Shown: positions 33,510 through 45,300 of the stretch, piece by piece | Position numbering within the stretch: position 1 is the first letter of the stretch | How the letters are laid out: each line of letters begins with the position of its first letter | Source of the DNA: Cercis canadensis | Lineage: Eukaryota; Streptophyta; Magnoliopsida; Fabales; Fabaceae | DNA length: 64,000 nt | Direction of reading: 5' to 3' | Assembly (NCBI GenBank): GCA_003255065.1 | Contig: QAOA01002030.1 | Location: 43,090 to 107,089 of the forward strand | The notes under the pieces: model-generated | What the model saw: the letters and a program-made list of their open reading frames with translations, nothing else | What the model was told of the DNA's origin: nothing | Databases searched by the model: none | Program-made: the position numbers and the translations under genes

Positions 33510-33935
33510 TGATCCTTGTTAAGATAAAGATGACAAATTAATTTAGTCGTGTGAACTAACATCAATACCATTAAGCTATAATATACTATTGGTACTTTTC
33601 TAATAAGATTCCAATCACATGTATCAATCAATTAGTCACCAAATTACTTTTACCCTTCCTCTTCCTCTTGTTTATTTATTTATCTTTTGTGTTGGCTGCC
33701 GGGGGGAATATCATAAAGCTGAAAGTCGATAACTTCAACCCCAGATAAAAAATAAAATAAAATCTGCTTGAGTTATTACATTTCAAATGTCAATATTATA
33801 CTATCATTAATATAGTATGAACTTCTCTTTCAAATGTTTGGCATAGTGATTATATAAATCTGATGAAATGAACCCAAAACAAATTGGATCATAGTTAGTA
33901 TTATAGTAGTATGTGCGGATGTACATTGCCCTAAG
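33510..33935 (-). pseudogene. MBD-like relic E, homologous to part of gene B
   Basis: Sequence from 33510 to 33935 follows gene B from intron 5 (20812-20919) through exon 5 into intron 4 (21049-21210). Shared stretches are AAGATAAAGATGA, ATTCCAAT, TGAACTTCTCTTT and ATGAACCCAAAA-AAATTGGATCATA. The exon remnant reads GVEVIDFQLYDIPPGSQHK and then a stop. The left continuation, where exon 6 should lie, is replaced by the tandem array. Not functional. Confidence 0.72.
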
Positions 33936-34279
33936 GGACATTCTACCTGCTACCTTCTCCAACTCAAGAGACAAAGTGTTGAAAAAGTGAGCAATTAATT
34001 GTGTCATTATTTAAAAGGCAAAAAAAGCAGGAAAAAAAAAAAACCTAAGATGGCTAAAGACAAGAACGGCAATTGAATGCNAACGGCAATTGATCAATGC
34101 TGAGAAATAAAATATAATTATATAAAGGACAAGACAATAGTTACTTAGATACAATTCAATAATTTAAAAAAACTTGTTCCTGAGGGATTCATGCATAAGT
34201 ATAATGGGATGATTAATGGCAGCATCCAATAGCATATCCTGATTTATCCATTTGGGAATCATGATTTGATCTTCGTTAG

Positions 34280-34540
34280 ATCCATTCATATCCTTCCTCA
34301 AACATGTTCTTCATTGCCTCTACTGGATCGATCTCATATTGAATAACCTATAAATGATATAGTCATAGCAATATTAGTCATGATTAAGCTTTAGTTGTAT
34401 ATATCATTGGCTATTTTAAAATTGAAGCGACGTGCTTAATATATAATTCCAACGTGCAGAACGTATTGTAAAATGTTACTTCCCAAATTTTCTTCAGTAA
34501 TTCCCTTGTTTCTCGTCTTACTATGGTTCTCAACATATTT
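34280..34540 (-). other. Possible two-exon coding remnant, unrecognised
   Basis: On the minus strand MLRTIVRRETRELLKKIWE (from about 34537) ends at a GTAACA donor. An acceptor TTTATAG near 34352 leads in frame to VIQYEIDPVEAMKNMFEEGY and a stop near 34289. It lies beside MBD-like relic E and may be part of the same decayed locus, but I cannot align it to genes A-C. A gene identity is not claimed. Confidence 0.3.
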
Positions 34541-34545
34541 TTTTT

Positions 34546-34730
34546 CACTATAAGAAAATCTTTATTTTCCAATGAAATTTTTTTTGTTGAAATTTTTTAA
34601 GAAATTTCAATAGAAATTTTAACGGTAGACATTTAAAAAAAATTCTAAATAAAATTTCAATAGAATTTGGCAAAATTCCAACAAAAAAATAATTTCATTG
34701 GAATCTAGAAATTTCCTGAATTGATCGAAA
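34546..34730. mobile_element. Solo CACTA terminus
   Basis: CACTATAAGAAAA at 34546 is a CACTA-type end. It is followed by the same kind of subterminal repeats (TTCCAATGAAATT, AAATTTCAATAGAA, AATTCCAACAA) as in the complete element at 15.4 kb. No opposite terminus was found downstream, so the element is truncated. Confidence 0.6.
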
Positions 34731-34739
34731 TTGCAATTC

Positions 34740-36100
34740 ATGATGATAGTGATAGTGTGATACTGAAAAAATATACCATAGATATTGTAAATATATACCA
34801 ACAATTTATTGTTTTGAAGGGATAGGGTCTCTTGATCTGTGAGTTTTTCCAACTCACTAGGTTTTTTAGTGAACCAGACATTCTTCTATCTAGAAAGAGG
34901 AGAGAGCAGGGGTACTTCATTGGCCATGTATATGCACCATATACTTTTGCTAATAAATCATAAGTTCAGATTTTGCTACCTCTTCAGATTCAAGAGAAGT
35001 GCAAATCAAATGCCTAACTCTGCAGAGAGGAAAGAAGCCATCCGTTATCCGTATAAGAAATACAATCATTGAGTTTAATCCCCAAATCAAATTCCAAAAC
35101 CCTGTGCACCTCTATGAAGAATCTCTCACCCTTGTGCCTTAGGCATTCATCTAGGGCATATGTCAATCTACCCTATGCTAGGGTTAGGGTTGCTCTATTT
35201 GAAGAGATAATTACTCGATTTCTGAGTATTTGGCTCCTAGCCAAATCTCTAATGGATTTTCGTTGGTCCCCAATATTTAACTCCCACTAAAATATACTTA
35301 TCCACCAAGATATTTGGTTATCAAAATAAGATCAAATCAATAAATTCAGCAAATATTTAATACGAGCTAAATCCTAATAGTGTCCAACTACTTAAGGTTA
35401 GGTCACAAGAAATTTTCTTATTAATTCCACAATCGATGGTCTCTTATACCTTCCATTGGACTAAATAGTGGACTAGTTGATAACTGGATACAAAAATGTT
35501 TTTTTTGCTTGAAATAACTGTATATAATAAAAATTCTATGATACTATATGAATATATCATACTATACTCAAATATATATAATTTTTATATTTTGTTAAAT
35601 ATAAAATATAATTTATCTTATTTTCTCAAATAAACTTAAAAATAATTAACTTGTATACATATTATGGACACATTAATTATTCACATATAATATGATATAC
35701 AATATAAATACCAAATGTATTTAAAAAACTTCCTATACAATATTAACTTATAAAAAATACTATATGATTGGGCTTCAAAATCGTGGTTTAAACCCAAAGG
35801 CAATCATGGGCTACATAAGTTTGGGTTATGGCATGGCCCAAATGGAAGTATCGCCGACTCTAATGCAATTGGCTTAACCATTAGGAAGAAAACGACAAAA
35901 GAGTGATTGAGTTGAGTGACCCACTGAGCTACGTAACAAAACCTAAAGTGCGACGGCAACTCCATGAGCAAATTTAAAAATATAAATAAAAAGCCAAAAA
36001 AAAAAAAAAACTTTAACGTAGTTAGTGTGACTTTGACACGAAGAGAAAATAATAATATTTTTCATTTATTTATTTACAAATACAATATTCGAGACTGCTG
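34740..36100. other. Spacer before PRT6
   Basis: AT-rich. ORFs at 34839-35290 have no recognisable family. The last few hundred bases (about 36080-36368) are GC-richer and probably hold the PRT6 promoter and 5'UTR; short upstream ORFs there are not supported as genes. Confidence 0.4.
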
Positions 36101-36368
36101 AACCGTTCTGGAGTGTCGAGAAAGAAGAGGAGTTTGTGCAGAAAAATGGTGTATGGATAAGTTATAAGGGATTTCCGACGAGGTTTATAGGTAAATTGGG
36201 GTTGGAAAATGATTTAGGGTTTGGAACACTGGCGGTGCTGCAAGTTTCTAATTTTGCAGAAATTGAATCCTTTAGCAGAGTGATAAAGCAAACCTGGGGA
36301 GTCAAAGCTCTGGGTTTGGCCGCTGTTTGAGTTGCCTGGATTGGTTGTTGCAGTTTTGGCGTTCAGTC

Positions 36369-39300
36369 ATGGTGGATAAAATGGAAATCGATTCAACTTC
36401 GGATTCCCATTCCCTCAAGCCTCGAGATCGAGTCATTAAGGTAAGCAAGTTTGGTCCTTTTAGAGATTTCCCCACTTATTTCTTTGGATATTTGTTGGTT
36501 GTCATATTTACTGAGAGTCTGTTTGATAGTGTGTGTTGAATTATGTCAAAATTGGATTTTTTTGGAGGGTTTGGTGGAGTGTCTTTGATTGATTAGTGGT
36601 TTTGCTGTGATGGGTATGTGTTGAATTATGTAAAAATTGGTCTTTGTTGGAGGGTCTGGGGGATTTCCTATTGTTGATCAGTGATTTTGCTGTAATGTGG
36701 CTATTTGTTTACAATTGACTGTCTTTAAATGAACTGGAAGAGCCATGGGGAACTAGCAGTAGGATTTAGTCAGGTACATGTCAGTGTGAGCTCACATGTT
36801 GTTGAGAGTTCTAATTCTTAGTTTTTCTCCTGCATTTGACAAAGATATAACTTTTTGTTTTTGTTTTTCCTTTGTGGGTTATATTCTTGTTCATTTATGC
36901 TGCCCTGAATGTAATAGTGGACTGCGTGTTGTTTTATTCAAGTAATTTAGTATATTGATTATGTGTGGTCTGCATTTCTGTTGTTGCTATACTTCAGGGG
37001 CTTGCGCAGTTTGGAGTTCCTGAGGAGTATCTGGACCAACCTGGTTTAGTTGCGTTTGTTAAGGATAATAAGACGTTGATACCTGAGCTCGTATCTGTTA
37101 TATTGCCTAAGGATGTGGAAGTGATCGAAGTAATGCATGATGTTAAGAGTTCTAAAAAATCCTCAGGGGGTGTGACCATGAAGGCTCGATTCCGTGAAAG
37201 CATGGTGTGGTTACAATGGTTGATGTTTGAGGGAGACCCATCTGCTGCCCTGAGGAACCTCAAAATGTCTGGTACACAGCGTGGTGTCTGTGGGTCTGTT
37301 TGGGGGCAAAATGATATAGCATATAGGTGCAGAACATGTGAACATGATCCAACATGTGCAATTTGTGTTCCTTGTTTTGAGAACGGGAATCACAAAGGCC
37401 ATGATTACCTTGTTATATACACAGGCGGTGGTTGTTGTGATTGTGGGGATGTGACAGCATGGAAACGTGAGGGATTTTGCTCAAAGCATAAGGGTGCGGA
37501 GCTGATACAACCCCTTCGAGAGGATTATGCAAACTCTGTTGCACCTGTGCTTAGTTCCCTTTTCAATTGTTGGAAAGACAAGCTAGCATTTGCAGAAAGT
37601 ATGTCTCAGGAAAACTCTAGATCAAACGAATCTGTTGCTGAAAGAAAGAAGGTTGCAAATGAGCTTACTTTTGCTGTGGTTGAGATGCTTTTAGAATTTT
37701 GCAAGCAGAGTGAGAGTTTACTCAGTTTTGTTGCTAGATTGTTGTTCACTTCTACTGGTTTATTGGGCATTCTGGTAAGAGCTGAGAGATTCGTAGTTGA
37801 TGTTGCTGTTAGAAAACTCCATGAGCTATTATTGAAATTGCTGGGAGAACCTATTTTTAAGTATGAGTTTGCTAAAGTGTTTCTCACTTACTACCCAAGT
37901 GTCATAAATGAGGCCACAAAAGAGTGCAGTGACCTTCCTCTGAAGAGGTATCCACTATTATCCACATTCTCTGTGCAGATACTTACTGTGCCGACTCTTA
38001 CCCCTCGTCTGGTGAAGGAAATAAACTTACTTGCCATGCTCTTGGGATGTTTGGAAGAGATTTTCACTTCATGTGCTGGAGAAGATGGTCGCTTACAGGT
38101 AACAATCAGTTTTTTTTCTCCCCCATCTCATGTGATGAATCTTATCTTGCCCATCAACACATATTCTTAAAGGATTTGGAAGTTATTACATTGAGATTTG
38201 CATAAGAATAATGGCTGGTTAGAAATTTTATGTTAATGATATGCAGCTATATTTTTCTATAATCATCTTTCAGATCTTGCTTTATGATGCTTCCTGAAGA
38301 AATATTGAATCTTTTTGCAGGTTGCCAGGTGGGGAAATTTGTATGAGACAACGTTACGTGTTGTTGAAGATATTCGATTTGTCATGAGCCATGTGGTGGT
38401 GCCCAAATATGTAACTTGTGACCAGCAAGATATCTCAAGAACTTGGATGAAGCTTGTGTCCTTTGTGCAAGGGATAAACCCTCTAAAGAGAGAAACAGGT
38501 CTTCATATAGAAGAAGATAATGAGAATGTCCATTTACCTTTTGTTTTAGGCCACTCTATCGCCAATATTCATTCTCTCTTGGTGGAAGGGGCTTTTTCTG
38601 ATGCTAGTAAGGGAGAGATGGTTGATGAAATTATTTGGAGCTCAAATAAGCAAGAATCGGATGATGGAGATAGCCTAAGACACACAAAAGTAGGGCGACT
38701 ATCCCAAGAAAGCTCTGCATGTAGTGCATTTAATAGGAATAGTGCCCCTGCTTGTTCATCAAAGGTTTCTGAGATAAAATCTGATGTCTCTTCTCACCTG
38801 CTACTTCCACGTTCTGTCACATGGTTGACATATGAGTGTTTAAGGGCTATTGAGAATTGGTGGGGAGTTGATAAGACATGTGGGATACTTCCTAACATGT
38901 TATCTCCAAACAGTTGTATCGATGACAGCAGCTTTTCAGCATTCAAGAAAACTCTATATCATATGAAAATGAAAAATTTTATTTTTGGTAGTAAGCTAGC
39001 AAGTTCAAGTGAAGATAACAGTTGGCAATTCTCTGACTATTGTGTGGATGACCAGGAAAACAGTAAATATACAATGAAGGCTGGTAAATTGAGAACAAGT
39101 GATGAAACTGATTTGGATAATACCTGCATTTCTTCTAATTTGGATGATAGCACAATGGAAACAGATTTTCCTGTGGAATTAGATGGTCTACGTTTTCTAT
39201 CTTTGTCTGATTGGCCAGATATAGTCTATGATGTTAGTTCACAGGATATTTCTGTACACATTCCGTTACATCGATTGCTTTCCTTGCTGTTACAAAAGGC

Positions 39301-42300
39301 AATGAAAAGATATTTTGGTGAATCTGTGGTGCCAGATATGTCTGATGCTTGTTCTGCTAATTCATCATCAACAATCTACACTGACTTCTTTGGACATGCT
39401 TTAGGAAGGAGCCATCCATATGGTTTTTCTGCGTTTATAATGGAGCATCCATTGCGGATTAGGGTATTTTGTGCTGAAGTTCATGCTGGAATGTGGCGGA
39501 AAAATGGAGATGCTGCTCTATTATCTTGTGAATGGTATCGGTCGGTGCGGTGGTTAGTATACAATTCTATGTTACTAAATACTGTATTATAGGATTGAAG
39601 CTTGTGCGTTACATTATGCTATATCAATTTTATTGATTTGTTTTCTTATGGGATTGTTTGGCTGGGCCTTTATAATGGTTCTTTACTCATCTAGGTCTGA
39701 ACAAGGTCTGGAGCATGATCTATTTCTTCTACAGTGTTGTGCTGCACTGTCCCCAGCAGATCTATTTGTCAGTAGAATTCTGGATCGCTTTGGGCTGTCT
39801 AGCTACCTATCTTTGAATCTTGAACGATCTAGCGAGTATGTCCTCATCTCCTGTACCATGACATCCTTTTTGTGCATATTTGTTACATTAAAAAGCTGAA
39901 GACATTCAGCTTCATAGGACGTCAACAGTATATGTTATTAAAAGATGATTGTGTTCTTGATTGTACAATTTTGTTTGTCATGCTTCAGTGCCTCATTCTA
40001 TAGATTGTTTTTTTGTGTTGTCTTGTTTTTACCACAATCATGTTGTGTGACTCATCTAACTTAGGATCATTTCATAGAACTTTTTCTCTGTCAACCTCTA
40101 ATTGAAATAATGGTTACGGAATATTTTTTTCTTTTTCTTTCTTTTCCTACGTTTCTTATGGTGCCACATATCATATTGTAGAAATTTCTCTTTTAAGCTG
40201 ATTATAAGATAAAGACTCCGGTCAAATAAGAAAAAAATAAAGTGAAGTTGTACTTTATGTTCCTGAATTTCAAGTAATTTTTATCCTTTTTTTTTTCTCT
40301 GTTACTTTCTAATTATGTTTGCAATATTTTAGTTGTAGTAGTTGTCCTCAAGCTGTTGGATTTGTTAGTATTTTTCTTTATCCTAATCATTCATATGATT
40401 AATAGTCTATTTTGTCAATCCATGTATGAAAATTGTGCTTGCATTCAGGGGCAAACCTAGCTTGTCAAATAAAAAGATTCTGCCATTTCCCATGTAAAAG
40501 TCATGTGCCAAGTGGCAAATTAAGAGATTTTTTAAAAAAATGGTAAAGACCTTTCAAACCTTGCTGCAACAACAGTGTTCTGTAATTGCAATATATCTTT
40601 TAACTTTTTCCTTATGTTTTAAAAAACAAAATGAAGAGAAAAACTAAGCGTTCTCATTATTTGTGGATTACTGTCATAAACTGAAGTCCCTAACTAAAGT
40701 ATTGCGCCATTCTCTCCCTCTTGTTATATGTGCAATCCATTCACGGATCTCTTTTTACTTCAATCTTCCAACAATTGTTATTTTATATATGAACATTATT
40801 AATATCTTGTTAAAGAAGCCATGTGGTTGGCACCAAAGGGAGGCCAAGAGCACAACCCTGTCAGCAGTAAATCTAGTGACAAGTACTTCATTAAAATACG
40901 AGCATTTCCCCTAGCCAAATACACCAAAGAATAGCAAACATAGCTCACTACCATAAAGCTTTTTGTTCCTTCATACTGCCAAAATCTTTAAACCTGATAG
41001 AAAGGAGCTGATCCAAACTTTGAACGCACCCAATTTTCACCGAACACACCAAAGCCTATTCCAAATGGAAGTAGCTGGGCACCGTAGAAAATGATGAGCA
41101 GCTGTGTCTGAATTAGATTTACGCATCACACGTATATTTGGAGATTAAGAACGAATCTGTGGCTGGTCATTGATGTTGATTTGTTGAGCACTGCTATCCA
41201 AACAAAAGCCTTAAGTTTTGAGGGGGCCTTTGACCTCCAAATAGGTTTATCAAGAAGGACTTTTTCTTGATGGGGAGAATGGGTGAGGAGGTTATGTAAG
41301 ATTTGCAAGAATACAAATCAGTAGAGTCAAGAGATCAGATCCTCGTATCCAAGCTAGAAGACAAATGAATAGGATCAAGGAGAAGCATAAAAGATTATAA
41401 TTCAGAGGCTTCTCTGTCATTTAGGTTTCTGAAAAAAGGAAATTTCCAAGAAGAGTAGGACCTTTGAGTGCAGTAGAAATCTTTAATGGGGGCATGATGA
41501 AGAGAAGAAAAACAATAGAGGTGAGAAAAAGTTTCTAAGAAAGGAATATCCCCACTCAAGTATCCTCCCCAAAATCTAATCTTGGATCCATTCCCCTCCC
41601 TTAAGAAAGTCAATGGCCAACAAGAACCATACACCGCTGAGATGAATTTCAAGAAGTTGTATTGGTAGTCAGATTGGCATCCCATCTATTTCGGTGTGTT
41701 CCATAACCTGGTGCCATAAGGATGAAGTCTCAAGGAGAAAGGGCTAAAGCCATTTACCAACCAAAGCTTTATTTTTGGACACCAAATTTCCATTTTGGTA
41801 TATCTGACATATACCCCCCCGCCCCCCTCCCCCACACACACACCAAAAAAAAATCCCAAAACAATTACCTTCCTTGCATTATATTGTATTACCTCCATTA
41901 GCTGCTCCCGTAATCCTAAGGAACTTTTACAGCTTTACTTCTGTATTATTGCTAAGAGCTGTGACTGAAGGGAAAATTTTGAAGCAAAATTGATAGTGTA
42001 AAAGTCATATTTTCCAGGAAAAGTTCAGGGTCAAAATCCAAAATAAAATCTGAAAAATAAGACATAAATGGAAGCTACAAAAGTTGTAGTTTAACTGACT
42101 AAAAGATTATAAGTGTGTTGGGGTTTAGAGCAGTATGTAAATATTTTTTTCCTTATCCACAAAGCATCTAATGATTGCTTCAATGCACTCTTGAAAGTGA
42201 TTTTATCATGCTAACCCAGTTGTGTGGTAGGTACTTCTGGGCCTTCAGTGTTAGCAAATGATTATGCTCATGTATAAATTTATTGGTGTTACTCTGTCAA

Positions 42301-45300
42301 TCTATCTGATTTAAAAAGATAATTGTCTGATATTGAATAGCTGCTTATTTACAGGTATGAACCAGTTCTAGTCCAGGAAATGCTCACTCTCATCATTCAG
42401 ATAGTAAAAGAAAGGCGCTTTTGTGGGCTGACAACTGCTGAAAATTTGAGAAGAGAACTAATTTATAAGTTAGCTGCTGGAGATGCCACTCATAGTCAAT
42501 TAGTGAAGTCTCTTCCTCGTGAGCTTTCCAAATTTGAAAAACTTCAAGAGATTGTGGATGCAGTTGCTGTTTATTCAAACCCATCTGGCTTTAACCAGGT
42601 TTTGTAGATTTTTTTAAAGAAGTTATCACTTTCTTCAGTTAGCCTGACCTGTATTTACCTCAATTTCCATCTGTTATATTAGGGTATGTATTCCCTGCGA
42701 TGGGTATTCTGGAAAGAATTGGATTTGTACCATCCCCGTTGGAATTCAAAGGATTTACAAGTTGCAGAAGAAAGATACTTACGCTTCTGTAGTGTCTCCG
42801 CATTAACCACTCAGCTGCCCCATTGGTCCAAAATTTATCCTCCTCTGCAGGGGATTTCAAGAATAGCCACTTGTAAAGTGGTCCTACAGATTATCCGTGC
42901 AGTGCTATTTTATGCTGTTTTTACTTTTAAATCAACTGAATCTCGTGCTCCTGATGTTGTTCTTCTAACTGCACTACATTTACTGTCTTTGTCATTAGAT
43001 ATCTGTTTTCAGCAGAAAGAATCTGGCCAGAAAACATGTTACAATGAGGCACAAATTCCCATAATAGCCTTGTCTGGAGAAATAATTGAAGTTAGTTCTT
43101 ATGATATTGGTGAACAGAGTTTGTTGTCACTTCTTGTTTTATTGATGAGAATGCATAGAAGGGAAGATATAGACAACTCTGTGGAACCTGGAGGTTGCAG
43201 CCTTTCTGCTCTAATTGAAAGCTTACTGAAGAAGTTTGCTGAAATAGATGATAAATGCATGACTAAGTTGCAGCAACTTGCCCCTGAAATTGTGAGTGAT
43301 ATATCTGAATGTAATCCAACGAGAGACTCAAGTGTTTCAGGGTCAGCTTCTGATAGCGAGAAACGCAAGGCAAAAGCTCGAGAGAGGCAGGCTGCAATAT
43401 TGGTGAGATATCATTGTATAATTCTTTTACAGTCATGAAGGGGAAAATGTTATACTTTATTTGCACACCTGGAAGACAATGTAAACGTAATGTCAATAAT
43501 TATATTATTTAAAGCTTAGAATTTATTTGAAAGGAATTTGCTTTTATAACTTCTCAGTTGGGTAGTTTCCAGGGTTAAGGGGGGCATTTAGGCTGGGGTC
43601 AATTTGGTTCCAAATATCCCCCAATTGTGGTAATTGTAGTTTGTTTACTTTAATATGAAACCAACATTGACCTGTTTCGTTAACCAGTTTAATTGCAATT
43701 CTGCTTTTGATAGCTTTTCAGTTAGGTAGTTTCCAGGGTAAAGCATTTAGGCTGGGTCAATTTGGCTACAAATATCCCCCAGTTGTAACTTGTATTAATT
43801 GTGGTTTGTTTACTTTCATATGAAGCCAACATTTACCTGTTTGGTTGCACCAATCTAATTGCCTTCACCTTTTGAATTACGGTGTACTTGGTTTATAATG
43901 CAGGAAAAAATGAGAGCACAGCAATCAAAATTTTTGGCTAGCGTTGATTCAACTGTTGATGATGGTTCTCAAGTTGGTCATGAAGGCGACTATGATATTG
44001 GACCTGATGCCGAAGAATCTACACAAGTTGTTTGTTCTCTTTGCCATGATCATAATTCGAAACATCCTATATCATTTCTGATTCTTCTTCAGGTATATTG
44101 CGGTATTATTTATGCTGTGAGCTAGGTCAAGTTTAGTTTCCAGTTTGTTGCACTCCACTTTTGTTGTTTTAATTTATTGTGACTGATTTTGTCCATTCTC
44201 ACCTAATTTATGCATTGGTTTTTTGGGTCTCCGTTCTATGAATAAGAAATCTAGGCTTGTGAGTTTCGTAGACAGAGGTCCCCCATCATGGGCACAACTG
44301 TGCCGGTCAGATAAAGAACAAACATCTATTCCTGACAACAAGGTGACAGATACATTGGTAATGAACCAGACTTCAGGAAGTTCAGGGTCAACCCCATCTT
44401 CCCAGCTAAACCAGTTGGTTCAGAATGTTGCTAATGAATTGGCCTCTAATGGCCAACCTGGGGAAGTCAATGCCTTTCTGCGATATGTCAAGGGTCACTT
44501 CCCAGCATTGGGGAATGTTGTGCTAGATACATCTTATGATGAAAAAGAGAAGACACTACACACTTTTGAGATGTTAGAACAGGATATGTACTTCTCCATT
44601 TGTGGAGAAATGCATGATGTTATGCCTTGTTCAAATTTGATGAATGAGGATGAAAAAATTTCAACTGCTGGAGGGGATCCAAATAAAATTAGGGATGCTG
44701 GATCTGTCTTGCTTGGAAAATACATAGCTGAGTTGTCAAGAGAGATGTCAGAGAACTCTTCAGCATCTGAAAGTGTTCAAAGCGAGAATGCTTCAGTAGA
44801 ATCAAGTTTGCAGCCGTCAGCATATGATGGATTTGGCCCTACAGATTCTGATGGAGTTCATCTTTCTTCTTGTGGGCATGCAGTACATCAGGGATGTCTT
44901 GATCGTTATTTGTCTTCATTAAAGGAAAGGTATGCTTGATTTAGAGTGATCTTCTTCACCGACCATTTTATTTTTTATGTTCTTGATCTTGATTGGCTCT
45001 AGTTCATATGCGTGTACTTTTAGAATTGAAAGGTCATTTTGGTCCTTAGAAGATATAGTGAAAAGCACTTGAGTCCCTGAAACTAATGCGCATTCTTTGG
45101 TATATTTGCATTTCTACTTCTATTTTATTTATTTATTTTTGTGTATTCAGTGTGCAATATTTGTTATTAGTTATAGCTATTGCCCATAGTTGCTTTAGTC
45201 ATCAGGTCTAGTTATAGCCTGCATTGTGTAATTTATATTAGAGCTAAAGAATTAATGGAAATGAGATGCAAATAGCAGAATTATAGTTGACGATATAGTT

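Noticed and set aside
36136..36365. ORFs upstream of the PRT6 ATG as an N-terminal extension
   Set aside because: They depend on non-ATG starts or lie in another frame; the chosen ATG 36369 splices in frame to the conserved exon 2.
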